Positions 22,620 through 41,926 of a stretch of DNA of 64,000 bases are shown here, piece by piece. The stretch is from Artemisia argyi (lineage: Eukaryota > Streptophyta > Magnoliopsida > Asterales > Asteraceae). A program made the translations under genes and the position numbers. The DNA lies in contig CM060680.1 in the NCBI GenBank assembly GCA_030686995.1, positions 83,540,259-83,604,258 on the forward strand. The letters are read 5' to 3'. The first letter of the stretch is position 1; the number at the start of each line of letters is the position of its first letter. The notes beneath the pieces were generated by a model. The model was not told the origin of the DNA. It saw nothing but the letters and a program-made list of their open reading frames with translations, and searched no databases.

Positions 22620-22836
22620 AAAAGTGAAGGAATGATATATTTGATGAAAGAAACTTTGACGGACACAATTTTTGCATTTATGATGATGAGTTTGAAAAGA
22701 GGAAGAGGAAAGTGCGTGGCTAATGATGAAGTCACGTGATAGGTGTGACTTTGAGTCTAGTTACAAGACTCGTTAATTAAGAAAAACACTTCATGAGAGT
22801 CTACCCCATGCTTATCCTTTTTATTTTATGCATTTG
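22620..22836 (+). pseudogene. Remnant of an older Athila-like internal region
   Basis: The stretch GAGTCTAGTTACAAGACTCG, followed by an AAGAAAAACACTTCATGAGAG-like stretch, matches the post-ORF region of the sibling element at about 40041-40090. A short frame before it (about 22620-22724) is rich in D, E and K and ends in stops. It sits directly left of an old LTR and is too short to assign a protein domain. Confidence 0.4.
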
Positions 22837-24624
22837 TGATAACGCTCAAATGCAACATGTTTTTATAAGCGTTATCATAGTTTTTATCTATGTATTTTGG
22901 TTATTATAATGAACATATGGTACTTAATGACGCATGTTTGCTATTTTAGGTTTGTTGAAGGTTATGTGAAGGAAAAGGAAATAAGCCAAAAATGAATATT
23001 TATACAAAGGCTTATCATTTCCCAACATGCCTCATACAAACTCCGATTTTGGTGATTCAAAAGAAAAAGAAAAGAGGAAACAAAGATCTACAACTTTGGT
23101 TTTGACCATTTTTGGTCACGAAGGGCTAAATTCTGGCGGAATGGTTTTGAAAATGCCGAAAAAGTCAAACATGCAAAAACTGGTGGTTTACAAATGTAAC
23201 TAGTGGTTTCGGAAACCTAAAATTGACGGACCCCATTGTTTGCCAGCGGTTTTGTCACTCTGTAGCCAAATTTGGCATTTATGAAGATAATTAAGCCACC
23301 GTTAACACCAAGGCAGATTATCTCACTTGTGTTAACTCCTAAAAGATGTGTTTGAGTGCTTTTATGACATTCCTTGGGCAAAAGGGTTCCCAGTGGTATA
23401 AGCCACCATTTTGATCAAGAAAAAGAGTTCCACCACATAACAACCACTTGGGAGAATTCTCTCCTACCACACCCACTCATTTCCAGAAGTGTTGGGGGGT
23501 TAGTTTGGTCATCATTTATAGTTTATACATGAGCCTTGAATCTCACATTGAAGAAGAACCAATCAAACAATCCATACATCACCGACAATCCTTATTACCA
23601 GACACACCCAAAATCGTGTACTTGCAATAGGAGGCTGATTTCCAGAAGTTCTTAGGTTGGAGGATTTGTGTTTTGGTGGTTGTTTTTTGTTAGAATCATT
23701 GGCATATCCTTTAGTTGGAATTCTAGCATTTAATACGTTGATCTCTAAAGCCTTTGTATACTTTCTTTTAATATAATGATGTTTAAAGTACTTGCTTGTG
23801 TTGATTCCATGTTTCTCGTCATGTGAAATGATCTCTTAATGCTTGTTTGGATTATATGAGAACTTGTGATAAACAGATCTATTATAGTGTTTGTTTGAAT
23901 TATGATGAAAACATTATATTTAGTTAAATTGGAGCTTATTCTCGTTTATTGTTTTGGTTATTCATTATTGATTCTATGGGTCAAAAGGATTCTCAGTAAT
24001 GGTTAGTTCCAATTCATTAATCAACAAATGTTTTGGTTTTGTACTTGTGGAAATTGTATGAGAAAATTGGTAAACAAATAAGTAATGGTTTAATTTGGAT
24101 TAAGGTCGAAAGGAGTCTTTTGAATATGTGTTCTAATATCTTTCAAGTAAATGGAACTTAATAAATCGATGACATCAAAGTCTATGGGTCGAAAAGATTC
24201 TTTCTTGTTGTTGGTTTAAACACGATTCTCATCATATGACCATTCGATTGAGACTTGTGTAAATTTGATTTATAAAACAATTGATTTATTATTATCGTTT
24301 GATGACCATTCAATGATAATTTCTTTTCCAAAAAATCATCCTAATATCCATGTGATCATTTGTCCAAATAAATATGTTCTTTCTGTGTTTGCATCATCCT
24401 AAATTGCTTTCCATATTGCTTTCTTGGTCGTTTGATATGTGACAATCATAACCACCATCCTTGTTTCTTGCTTAAATAATCAAACACGTGAGTGCAACCA
24501 AGTCTCTTGGGACGACATTGACTTACCATATCTAACTACACAAGATAAGTGCATACTTGCCTGAATGTGTTCCTAGTTAACTGATAATTTTAGGTTATAA
24601 ATTTAAAGCCTTTTGGACGCATCA
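22837..24624 (+). repeat. Old Athila-like LTR (approximate ends)
   Basis: Begins TGATAACGCTCAAATGC and ends GGACGCATCA, immediately before a decayed tRNA-Asp-type primer-binding site (TGGCGCTGTTGTCGGAGA, 24630-24647). About 1.8 kb with no ORF except one of 60 codons that is not credible. No partner LTR lies in the window. The left neighbour looks like the 3' part of an element, so this may be the middle LTR of a tandem arrangement. Confidence 0.5.
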
Positions 24625-24995
24625 AGTTTTGGCGCTGTTGTCGGAGACTTATTTGTTGTTCTTACATGTTTCTTTGTTGCTTGTTAAATTGAGTTTTTGT
24701 TGAATTGCTTGTTTCTTTGTTGTAATTTGGCATCGTTAAAATCAAAATTTTGACGCCGTTGCTGGGGATTTGTGTTTGCACTAAATTGTTTGTTTGTTCG
24801 TTTGAATGCTATATTGCTTGTTTCCTTACTTGATAATAATTTTGGCTTCGGCACCATCAAGTTTTTGGTGTCGGGGACTTGTGAATGCTCTTGATGTTTG
24901 CTTTAATGTTTGACTTGCGTTTATTCGAAAAAGTGTCTCATTGCTCTTTGCTTAATGATCATGACATCAAAATCAAGTTTTTGATGTTGGGATAT
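24621..24995 (+). repeat. Four reiterated primer-binding/leader units of about 115 bp
   Basis: ATCAAG-TTTTGGCGC-like sequences recur at 24621, 24741, 24855 and about 24974. Each is followed by a T/G-rich stretch with GCTTGTTTCTTTG-like text. Only the first two keep a recognisable tRNA-Asp complement; the second, TGACGCCGTTGCTGGGGA at 24751-24768, is closest to consensus. Confidence 0.55.
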
Positions 24996-25588
24996 GATTT
25001 ATGTGTTTTAAGTGTTAATTTCAATGTTTGCTTGCCTTATTTTCGCTCGGAATCAATCGGATAATTAAAGACCCAAAAATATATTTTTTTTATCAAAATC
25101 GAATTTCCGGCAGATTGCTTTCATACCGCCGGAATTTGGGTGTTCTAAAAACAAAAATAATAATAAGAATAAGAGGAAACCGCAAAATCCATCCTTGTCA
25201 CAAAAGCAAAAGACGAAAATTTCCCTCATGTTAAAACCACGTTAACAGGTAACGAAAAAAAATATTTGTGTCGTTTGTCTCTAAGAATGTGTATTATCTA
25301 GCGTTTATTAACGAAAAACTGTAGATGTCAAAACTTTTCAGACAAAAATATAAACTATGAAATTTGACAAAATAAAAAAATATATTTTGAAGTTCTTTTT
25401 TTGAACAAAGTATTTTGAAGTTTATTATAATTCTAAAAAAAATATAACAAAAAAGGTTGTGAAACATTTCCCATAAATTTCGTGTCGTAAAACTACTCTC
25501 TAAAAGACAAAAAACATTTTACATGAAGAAAGGAAAGAGTGTTTTCAATAACCAAACAAAAAAACTTGACTTCCTTGACTGTGCACAT
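24996..25588. other. Intergenic region upstream of BSK
   Basis: AT-rich with no gene recognised. A CCGG-flanked palindrome-like segment (CCGGCAG...CCGCCGG) lies at 25107-25132. Confidence 0.5.
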
Positions 25589-25594
25589 CACGTG
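25589..25594 (+). promoter_or_regulatory. G-box (CACGTG) in the BSK promoter
   Basis: CACGTG 217 bp upstream of the ATG. G-boxes bind bZIP and bHLH factors, including light and brassinosteroid regulators. Function here is inference. Confidence 0.4.
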
Positions 25595-25647
25595 CTCCAT
25601 TATCACATGACTTCACCAGTCTCCCTCCACTTCCCCCCAATCATATT

Positions 25648-25742
25648 CTCTCTCTCTCTCACCTGCACATTCACACACACGCACTTAAAACACTCTTCTT
25701 TTCACACACCCAAATCAGCAAACACCATATTTTTAGGGTTTT
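25648..25742 (+). promoter_or_regulatory. CT-rich leader and telo-box-like motif of BSK
   Basis: A (TC)n stretch at 25648-25660 and CACACACA-rich sequence are typical of plant 5' leaders. TAGGGTTTT at 25734-25742 is a telo-box-type element common near plant transcription starts. Confidence 0.4.
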
Positions 25743-25810
25743 GTTTTTTATAAAAACACTAGTCATAAGTTTTTTATAAAATTTTATGTGATTAAGTTTT
25801 TTATAAAAAA

Positions 25811-33215
<7,405 letters not shown>

Positions 33216-33922
33216 AAGTTCGACCAGAAGCAATGTTTATTTGAATCACTACTCACCCTTCTGTCGTAGACTACATTTTTCGATATTAGCATTGTATAAA
33301 TCACTTTTTAAATGCCGAAGAAACTAGTATTTGAGTTATGTCATTTCTGTGCCTTTTGAGGGTACATTGATTCGTATGTGTTAATACTTTGTAACCAATT
33401 ATATAGTAATCTCTGTTTGAAAGTCCTGCAGAATCACAAATTCACAATTCTTGCAAAAGGAAAACAAAAACCAAAAGACACGTAGTAAATATTGTAGAGA
33501 GAAAATGAATTTTAACCAACAAGCCCAACTTTCCAATAATTCATTTTGTATTGAAATTTCTACTGTTCCCGAGCATGAGTCATCAGCACATCATGTCGGT
33601 AGAACTGGCTTTTTCTTAGCAATTCAATATTTATTACAAATTTAAGGAGTTTTGGTGACAAATTATTATCTGACAGTGATAAAGATGATGGATAATAAAG
33701 TTAATAAAGTGATAAAGATGATGGACAATAAGCAGTAAGAAAATGTAAAAAATATAGAAATCCTCTTATAAAAAAATAGATAATAAAGTTAACACTTTGG
33801 CACCTAAAGTGTGTTTTAGAAATGCAAGCTCCCACAACTTAACCTCTACGCTACACATTTACGACACGCTTGTCCAAATTTTGATGCCCAGAGATAATTA
33901 GTAGCATTTAAACAATAACCAA
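33216..33922. other. BSK 3' flank
   Basis: Presumed 3' UTR and intergenic sequence without a further gene. A 34-bp tandem repeat (GTGATAAAGATGATGGA(T/C)AATAA) lies at about 33677-33735. TAGTC at 33923-33927 is the left target duplication of the next element. Confidence 0.5.
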
Positions 33923-33927
33923 TAGTC

Positions 33928-34057
33928 TGTTAGTCGATATATTGAGTCCATGTAATATTAGTATGGGCTACGGCCCAAGTCTAGAATGTTCATTGTAAGG
34001 TATTTATATACCGGTTTGACTTTAATGAATACACACGATTTACCCTATACTCCTTCA
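33928..34057 (+). repeat. 5' LTR of the copia element
   Basis: 130 bp. Contains GGTATTTATATACC (TATA-like). It differs from the 3' LTR at only a few positions, such as TTCATTG against TTCATCG and TTTGACTTT against TTTGGGTTT. Confidence 0.9.
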
Positions 34058-34070
34058 TGGTATCACAGCC
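34058..34070 (+). other. Primer-binding site (initiator Met tRNA type)
   Basis: TGGTATCACAGCC directly abuts the LTR. The canonical site is TGGTATCAGAGCC, so one mismatch. Confidence 0.8.
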
Positions 34071-34422
34071 TACATCACTGTTCCTCTAAATAAAACCCTA
34101 AAAAAACCCTATTTTTTTTTTCCAGTTTGTTTAACCAGTTGATCGTTGGTTTCTTGGTTTGATAACCAGTCAACTGTTGTTGGTGTTTTCTAATCGTCGA
34201 TCGTTGGTGCTTGTGTTTGATCACCGGTCGACTTTATTTGTTTCCATTGTTTGGTGTTACTGTTTCATTATAACCTAGCTCTACTATACTTACTGTTCCA
34301 TTCAAAACCCTACATCTAGTTCACTGTTCCATTATAAGCCTACACCTAATATAGCTCACGCATACTGTTTCATTCCAATCCCTTGTTCCAGTTTATATTC
34401 GACTACATAACTCACCATCAAT

Positions 34423-37400
34423 ATGACTGGTTCTAATCCCCCATCACCTGTTATCCTTCTCTCTGACAAACTGATGACCATCAACAATATCTCTACTCTT
34501 GTTCCGGTCAAGTTAGATGTTGAGGAGATGAATTACTCATCATGGACCTATTTTCTCAAACATCTATGCAAAGGTTATTCCATCTTGGATCATCTACTGG
34601 GCAAGTCTTCGGATGATGCAACCTCGAGTACTCCACCACCACCTCCCGATGCTGAATGGTTAAAGATTGACACTATTGTTCTCTCTTGGATTTTCATCAC
34701 TTTGTTTCCAACACTTCAACAACGACTTGTGAATGACGATCCTCAAACGGCCAAGGAGGCATGGGACGTGCTCGCTTCAATCTTTAATGACAATAAGCGT
34801 TCTCGCTCTATTGCTTTGAAGGCCGAACTTCGTACTATAAAACTTGATGACCTAAGTATTGATGCTTATTTTCGGAAGATTGAAAACATGGCCACTGTAT
34901 TATCAAGTTTGGGTTCTCCTATTAGCAATGATGACATTGTTACTTTTGCCTTTGAAGGGTTACCCACTAAGTATGATAGTGTTTCAACTATCATTGCTCA
35001 TCGTGAAGTTTTTCCGGATCTTAAAATGGTGCGATCCATGCTTACAACGGAGGAGATGCGTTTAAAGACTCGTGGACTTGATACTATTGTTGATTCTAGC
35101 TCTTCTTCCCCGATGGTTTTGTTGGCTGAATTCAAATATGCGGCGTACTAATAACTCCAATGAAAAGGTTAATAAACCTTGTTTTCTTTTTGCTCAAGTG
35201 TTTTGTCGCTTTGGTGTGCATTGCAAATTCCTTCACGATGGAATACATAATAATCCTTCGAAACGCCCATCCAATGCTACCATTCCTACGGGTACCTCCT
35301 TGTCTTCCACTGATATGGTCACCCTTCAAACTCTTTTGGCTAAGCTAGGAATTCAAGGAGATATGCATGGAGGGAATTCTACTTTGTCAAATGTTACACC
35401 TCCTGTTTCTCAACCTATGGCTTGTATGGTGAGTCCACCGCCAGGTTTTGGCCCTGTGGCCCAGCCCACGTATTCAGTGCACCATCAAGGTGGTTCTTTA
35501 GTATCATACGGTTCACAACAGCCTAATACAATGCATGGGGGTTCGTTTGTTTGCTCGGGTTCATCTCAGGGGGGTCATCTTGTTTCTCCCGGTTCACAAC
35601 AGCAAGGGGGTCACCCCTTTCCCACTGGCGGTTCAGTTCAACATCAGGGGGTCTTTTCCCTTCTCTTGGTTCATGGCAGCAGGTTCCTCAGCAAGGGGGT
35701 CATGTCGCTAACACTGCAGGGGGTTCTTTTCAGCAGGGGGTTCAATTTCCTTCTTTTCTGATAGGTACGCAGCAACATAGTGTTCAACAAGGGGGTCTTT
35801 TTGCAATGGACAATTCCCAACAGGTTCCTCCTTCTATGACGGGTTCCCAACAGATGAGTTCGCTACCGGGTCAAGCTACTATTTTACCTGATGCTTTTAA
35901 TACTGACACCCTTCAGAACCCTACTGTAACTGGAATATGGATACCGGTGCGTCCTCTCACCTTAATGATGATATCAATTGTCTTAATGATGTTTTTAATT
36001 CTTGCATTTATCCCTCTGTTGCGGTTGGTGATGGGTATTCTATTCATGTCATCAACTCTGGCCATAGCATTTTGCCAACTCCTACACGTCCCCTTCATTT
36101 AAATAATGTTTTAATTACTCCCAATATTGTCAAAAATTTAATCTCTGTTCTTCAATTTGTTCCTGATAATTATTGTACAGTTGAGTTTGACCCTTTTGGT
36201 TTTTCTGTTAAGGAGTTTCAAACGCGTCGGGTGCTGCTCCGCTGTGATAGTAATGGCGATCTTTACCAAGTCACTAAGCCTTCCACCATTCCGCATGCTT
36301 TTCTAGTGAGTCAGTATACGTGGCATCAGCGACTTGGACATCCAGGAAGTGAAGTGCTACGTCGTGTCCTTTCAAGTATTTCTATTTCTTGTAATAAAGA
36401 GAAGTCTCCCGTTCTTTGTCATGCATGTCAGCTTGGCAAACACGTGAAACTTCCGTTTGTTCGTTCTAATAGTTTGGTTAAGTCGTCTTTTGATATTGTA
36501 CACTCGGATTTGTGGACTTCTCCAATTCCGAGTTTTTCTGGTTTCAAATACTATGTCTTATTTTTAGATCATTATTCTCAGTTTGTTTGGGTTTATCCGT
36601 TGCTTAATAAATATGATGTTTTGTCCAAATTTATTTTGTTTCCTAATTTTGTTCGCATACAATTCAAGTCTGAAATCAAGCCATTTCAATGTGACCATGG
36701 TGGTGAATTTGACAATCATGCTTTTCATAAATTATTTTCTGATAATGGGATTCAATTCAGGTTTTCTTGTCCACGTACCTTTCAACAAAATGGGAAATCT
36801 GAAAGAATGATTCGCACCATTAACAACCTTAATCGTACTTTGTTATTTCAAGCACACCTTCCCCCAAATTATTGGACTGAGGCTCTTCATATGGCTGTTT
36901 ATCTCTTAAATATTTTTCCATCACGTGCCATTGACAATGAGGTCCCATTTACTCGCCTTTTTGGATTAACCCCCGACTATACTCTCTTACAAACCTTTGG
37001 GTGTCTTTGTTATCCTCATGTTGATACTAATCATAAACTTGGTGCTCGGGCTACACCTTTACTTTTCTTAGGACATGCCACGAATCATCGTGGTTATCGT
37101 TGTTTAGATTTAAATACCAATAAAATTATTCTTTCACGACACGTTACCTTTGATGAAACTGTTTTCCCCTTTGCCATAAAGACTTCCTCTTCCACCACTC
37201 CCATTGTCAGCTCTTCTTATGAATTTTTGGATGACTCCTCTAATGTCATTTCTAATATTCTAAGATTCTCTCCAACCACTACAACCACTGTTCATACACC
37301 TGATGCACCTGTTGAGCCTCTTAGTCCATCTCCTGCACCTACACCAATACCTCACACACCAACAACGCCACAAACACCACCTACACCTGTTGTTAATCAC

Positions 37401-37549
37401 GAATCACCACCTCCTCTAATTCCACAACCAACAGGTTCGACTCACCCCATGGTCACACGTTCTCGTGTCGGGATTACTCGTCCCAATCCTCGTTATGCTG
37501 GTCATGTGTCTACAATTTCTCCTTTACCTCGGTCTTCTAGTGATGCGTT
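34423..37549 (+). pseudogene. Copia gag-protease-integrase region, frameshifted
   Basis: Gag (34423-35151) shows the UBN2 pattern LDVEEMNYSSW ... AWDVLASIFNDNKRSRSIALKAEL ... FEGLPTKYDSV. The protein continues in a second frame from about 35115 with a CCCH finger (C-x8-C-x5-C-x3-H, VFCRFGVHCKFLH) and a glycine/serine/glutamine-rich repeat. After further shifts it enters a third frame with WNMDTGASSHL (35931-35963, intact protease motif). GAG-preintegrase WHQRLGHPGSEVL and CHACQLGKHVKLPF follow, then integrase with D-D-E residues in IVHSDLW, FQCDHGGEFD and NGKSERMIRTI. The integrase frame stays open until the Athila-like insertion at 37550. At least three frameshifts separate gag from integrase. 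Confidence 0.85.
35440..35870 (+). repeat. GGG-GGT/C repeat in copia gag linker
   Basis: CAGGGGGT(C/T) and TTCACAACAG recur with varied spacing, encoding GGS-SxGSQQ-like repeats in two successive frames. Slippage in this repeat is a plausible source of the frameshifts around it. Confidence 0.5.
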
Positions 37550-38972
37550 TGATGAGGCGAAAAATGAACCATTTTTAGGGGGTCATTTAAGCCGGAATTG
37601 GAATTTATTTGATCAAATATTGCCCTAAATCGTTCCTTTTGTGATTTTAGGTACTTTGGGAGTGAATTTTGGAAAAGGAAGCTTTTTGGACGTTTTTGGA
37701 GCATAAAAGTGAAGAAAACGGCAAAGACTTAATTTTCCTTGCTGGGAACAGTACCTGACGGCGTCAAGAAGGAAAATATGACGGCGTCAGGAGCAAAATG
37801 GATGACGACCCAGAGAAAACGTGACAGTGTCAGAAGTAGGGCGTCAGGAGTTATTTTGGTGACGGCCTGGAGCAGAATTACACATGACGGCGTCATACCC
37901 AGATCTAGGCAGTCCGAGAACTTTATTGGTGGCGAGATGACGGCGTCAGAAATTTCCTCTTGATGCCGTCACCTCACAAAATCTATATATACTTTTCTAT
38001 TTTTCATTCATTAAGAGAGGCACTTGTGTGGAGAATTCTAGGGCCGAACCTAACAAACCCTAGGTCGTTTGTAACAGTATTTTCAAGGGTTTTCACCCCT
38101 TGAAACCCTTCATGTTCAATTGAGATAAGTTTTCTTTCAATTCATTCAATATGTCTATGTGTTGTTTGAATATATCTTATGCTTGTCTTGATTTTAACAT
38201 GCTAGGCTAGATCTTTTGTGTGTTTGCTTAGATGTAATGAAACTTAGATGTTGATTATAGGTTGATTGCTTGTTTATAGTTGTAATGGATGAATGATTTC
38301 AATGTTAGTCTTAAGAAAACTGGCAGATCTCCATTGTGTAACTTGCTTGAACATCTTAAGAAACATGAACCGATGTGTACTAGGTTTTTATGGTTGTATT
38401 TAATGCATGAGCGAATTCTAGTGATCCCATGTTAGGAGCTTCTTAGCCGGCTCAACATAGGAGTGAAGTAGGAGCTTATAGAATTGGGGAAGTAAGTACG
38501 CCACCCCATGAATGGTATTAAGGAATATAACCCGTCATCAACGCAACTGTAACAAGTAATTAACTTGTAAAAGATATCTAAGGAGTAGTGAAATCTAAGT
38601 AAACACAATTCTCCCATATATTGTTCACTCCATATTAGTAATTTAGTTTATTTACATTTTTGTTATTTTATTTTGATTGCATCTTAGTTATTGGGTTAGT
38701 TGACTAGCAACTAATTCCGCCCACTCTTCCAAAACCCGAGATTTTACTTGCTTTTATAAAACATAAAAAAAATACAAAAAGAATCATCCCTCACCTCTAG
38801 ACCTAGTTTTTAGGCTTTCTAATCCTAGCGACACTATTCCTGAGTTGAACGATCAATCCCCCGGTACTTGTCAGTATACTATACTACAACGATCATGTAC
38901 ACTGCCTGGTGGGGGTTGTAAGCTTCTCGAGATCCCTCGAGAGGTAAAGCCTGGTGCAATTCCCACGCATCA
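37550..38972 (+). repeat. 5' LTR of the nested Athila-like element
   Basis: 1423 bp, with TGACGGCGTCA at 37756, 37779 and further copies before the TATATATA run at about 37985. One copy has decayed to TGACAGTGTCA (about 37822). Confidence 0.9.
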
Positions 38973-38978
38973 AGTTTT

Positions 38979-38996
38979 TGGCGCCGTTGCCGGGGA
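38979..38996 (+). other. Primer-binding site (tRNA-Asp type)
   Basis: TGGCGCCGTTGCCGGGGA, identical to the site of the sibling element. Confidence 0.85.
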
Positions 38997-39133
38997 ATAG
39001 TTATTGTCTAGGTTAGAATTTCTTTTTATTAGGTCTACTTGCTAGATTCCTTTCTAGTAAGATTTTATTTTTATTTTTAGGTTTTCTTTAGTCTATCTTA
39101 TTTCTTTGTTTCCTTTGTTCGTTAACTATCTCG

Positions 39134-39844
39134 ATGGATAACAATAACATTGATCGCTTGATTCCTGTTATTCGTGTTTTTCGTCCTAGGATTTTCCAAT
39201 TGCCCGCCCCAATCCCTTTAATGGAAAATGAGAACCCACCTAACCTCTCGCCTAACCACCACTTTGACAATAATTCTGAAATGGAGGAGTCTGACCATGA
39301 TAATGACCGTAGGGCTAGTCCTTTTTACTATTCAGACTTCAATGAGGATCTAGATGATGGTGATGTGATTAATGAGGATAGGATGGAAGAGGAAGTGAAC
39401 CCTCTTAGGTATGTCGACCCTAGAACAAGGATTGAGAGTGATAGCTCATTCAATATGCAATTTCCTTGTAAGGTTGGATTTAGGAGCTTTGATGCCTACC
39501 TTAACTCATCTCTCCCAATGAATATAATCTCGCGTAGTGAATATAATAAAATCATGGTAGATGAGTTAGAATACAAAGGAGATAATATTGTTGCAATGGC
39601 AATGTCATTGCATGTGTTTGTAGGAAGCTTTGTTTACCTTGTTGAGTTCATGGTTTTGGAGAATCTAGGAGAATTTATCGATAGTAAGTTAACCCAAGTT
39701 GTGTTTGGGAGACCTTTCAAAAGGTTGACCAACCTTGATGAAAAACTCATGGAAGGGTTAATTACATTCTCGAATGGGGATGAAGATTTTGTTTACCAAA
39801 TGCCCCGTGCACACCTTAGGTTCAGGGATTTCTCCATGGAGTAG
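39134..39844 (+). CDS. ORF with degenerate retropepsin-like domain (236 aa)
   Basis: The first 95 residues are acidic and low-complexity (MENENPPNLSPNHHFDN, DEDRMEEE-like). Residues about 105-230 follow the layout of the gypsy retropepsin-like domain seen in Athila proteins: N-S-S-L-P-MNIISRSEYNKI, LHVFVGSFVYLVEFMVLENLGEFID, LTQVVFGRPFKRLT and FSNGDEDFVYQMPRAHLRF. Where active enzymes have D-S/T-G, this copy reads NSS, so the catalytic aspartate appears lost and proteolysis is unlikely. ATG 39134 opens right after the leader shared with the sibling element. The ORF is open to a TAG at 39842-39844. Family assignment rests on remembered motif order. Confidence 0.6.
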   Translation: MDNNNIDRLIPVIRVFRPRIFQLPAPIPLMENENPPNLSPNHHFDNNSEMEESDHDNDRRASPFYYSDFNEDLDDGDVINEDRMEEEVNPLRYVDPRTRIESDSSFNMQFPCKVGFRSFDAYLNSSLPMNIISRSEYNKIMVDELEYKGDNIVAMAMSLHVFVGSFVYLVEFMVLENLGEFIDSKLTQVVFGRPFKRLTNLDEKLMEGLITFSNGDEDFVYQMPRAHLRFRDFSME

Positions 39845-41872
39845 TGTAGTAGGTATCCACCCCTAGAAATGCTAAGTGAGAATGATAAAAGAAAAGGGCT
39901 TAAATATATTCATGAGAAAAATAAAAGCTATTATCGTAGATGTTTAAAGTTAAGTGATGATTATAAGAAAGATGAGGCGACTATTAGATGGCTCACCCTT
40001 GGTTATGTGAGCATAAGAGACACACGATAACCCATGACCTTGAGTCTAGCTACAAGACTCGTAAATAAAGAAAAGCACTTCTTGAGAGGCAACCCATGAT
40101 TTGTGTGATTTTTATTTTGTTTGATTGTTATTTGTTTCCGTATGCATGCTTTATTTTTATTGTTGGTAGATCATGTTTCAAACTAAAATGGTGAAAATAC
40201 TCTATTTTGTTGTTTGGCTTAGTCTTAACTTCATCCAAATGTATTTCGCAAAAGATAAGTGTAAGGGGAAACCCCAAATATGTTTTTAAAGAAACGAAAC
40301 CGATCATGATTCTCCAAAATATTAAATGAACATGTATATTCGTATTTGTTAGAGTCAAATGCTTGTATCGAGTCATAATGATGTTTTGCAGGATTTTCCA
40401 GGAAGTGGGACAAAGTTTTTCCAGAAATATTCCGGAAACTTAACATAAGAATTTCTGCAGGTCACTTCTGACGGCGTCAGGAAGAAATTCCTGACGGCGT
40501 CACGTGCAAAATTCTGGAAATTTTTCCAGTTTTGTTTTTCTAACGTAGTCTTAAAGTTTTTGCTAATTCTTTAGTTTTATAATCTCCAGGAAATCTGCAA
40601 ACATCATTCCACAAGCATTATATCTTACTTTGCTTTCTAGGATTTGTTATCATTTATAGATTGCCGCCGATTTTACGCGAGGTTGCCTTGTTTGTTTTCT
40701 CAGGTTTAACAGGTTATGTTTGACAAGAAGATGATTTATATTCTGGAAGGGAAGCTTTGATTGTTCATTTTCTTGGAGGAAGATCTAACCTTATTACCTT
40801 ATTATCCATACCGAGCGAATCAGGGGAGTATTTGATTTCATTCTTTTTACATATTTCACTTTTACATTCTTTAATTGAACATTGGGGACAATGTTCATCC
40901 TAAGTGTAAGGGGAGGGTAAAATGATGATACCTCATAGGAAACACTTTCGCTTGAGTTTGTTTGTTCGATGGTAGGTGTGTAATAAAACTATGAGAAATA
41001 CTTGTTAGTGTAATTTTAGCGCGAAATTTAAATTTTTTTTACAACATTTAGGAGTGAAACTTTAGCCATAGCAAGCATCTCATGGATAGGAGTCGTATGA
41101 CTAGCACAAAACCGTACTATTCAGAAAAATTTTACACCCAAATATGTGAGGTTCGCCTTTAGATTTGATAGGAAAAGCATTTACTATTAGTGCTTATGAG
41201 TTTACTGGTAGCATTTAGATTCTAGAACTTGCGTTAGTGATGCATCCCGAGACCGCTAGTGAGACTACATTCGTGTAGTAGGATTTACTACATGATAAGA
41301 GGCATTAGGATCACCCTTGTGTTAAACCCGTATCATAATTACTTGACCATTTAAGTCATATTACTTAGCTAGTAAAGTCAACTAATTTTTCCCACACCTT
41401 AGCGTTGTACTCATTTTTAGTACATGAAACCCCTAGTACACCCCTCCGAGCCTATCTTTTCGTTTCTAACTTTAAGCATCTTACTTAAAGGAAGAATTTG
41501 TTACAACCCACTTAAATGTACACCCAAATCGCCTTAGCCTTCCGTGTATGCACTCATCTTTAGTGCATTATTGTTATTTGTTTAAACCCTTAGTTAATTA
41601 TCTAATTGATTACATGGTTGTTAAGTCGAGTCATATCATTGTACATATTGTTTTGGGACGATTGGGTAAAGTACTAATCTTATGGAGTAATGGGGAAGAA
41701 CATCATATTATTACCCCCATATGTGCGTTAATCTTAAAAGTACTCAAAGTGTTTTGATTATCTTAATTCGAGTCATTAGTTTAGTTTATTGTAAAGTATG
41801 TAAAAATTCAAGTGTAAGGGGAATGTTCATTCCCTATGGTGTATTATTTTGGATGGTAGGGTAAGAGTGTAT

Positions 41873-41926
<54 letters not shown>

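Noticed and set aside
23448..23630. 60-codon plus-strand ORF
   Set aside because: Inside an old LTR, low complexity, no supporting features.
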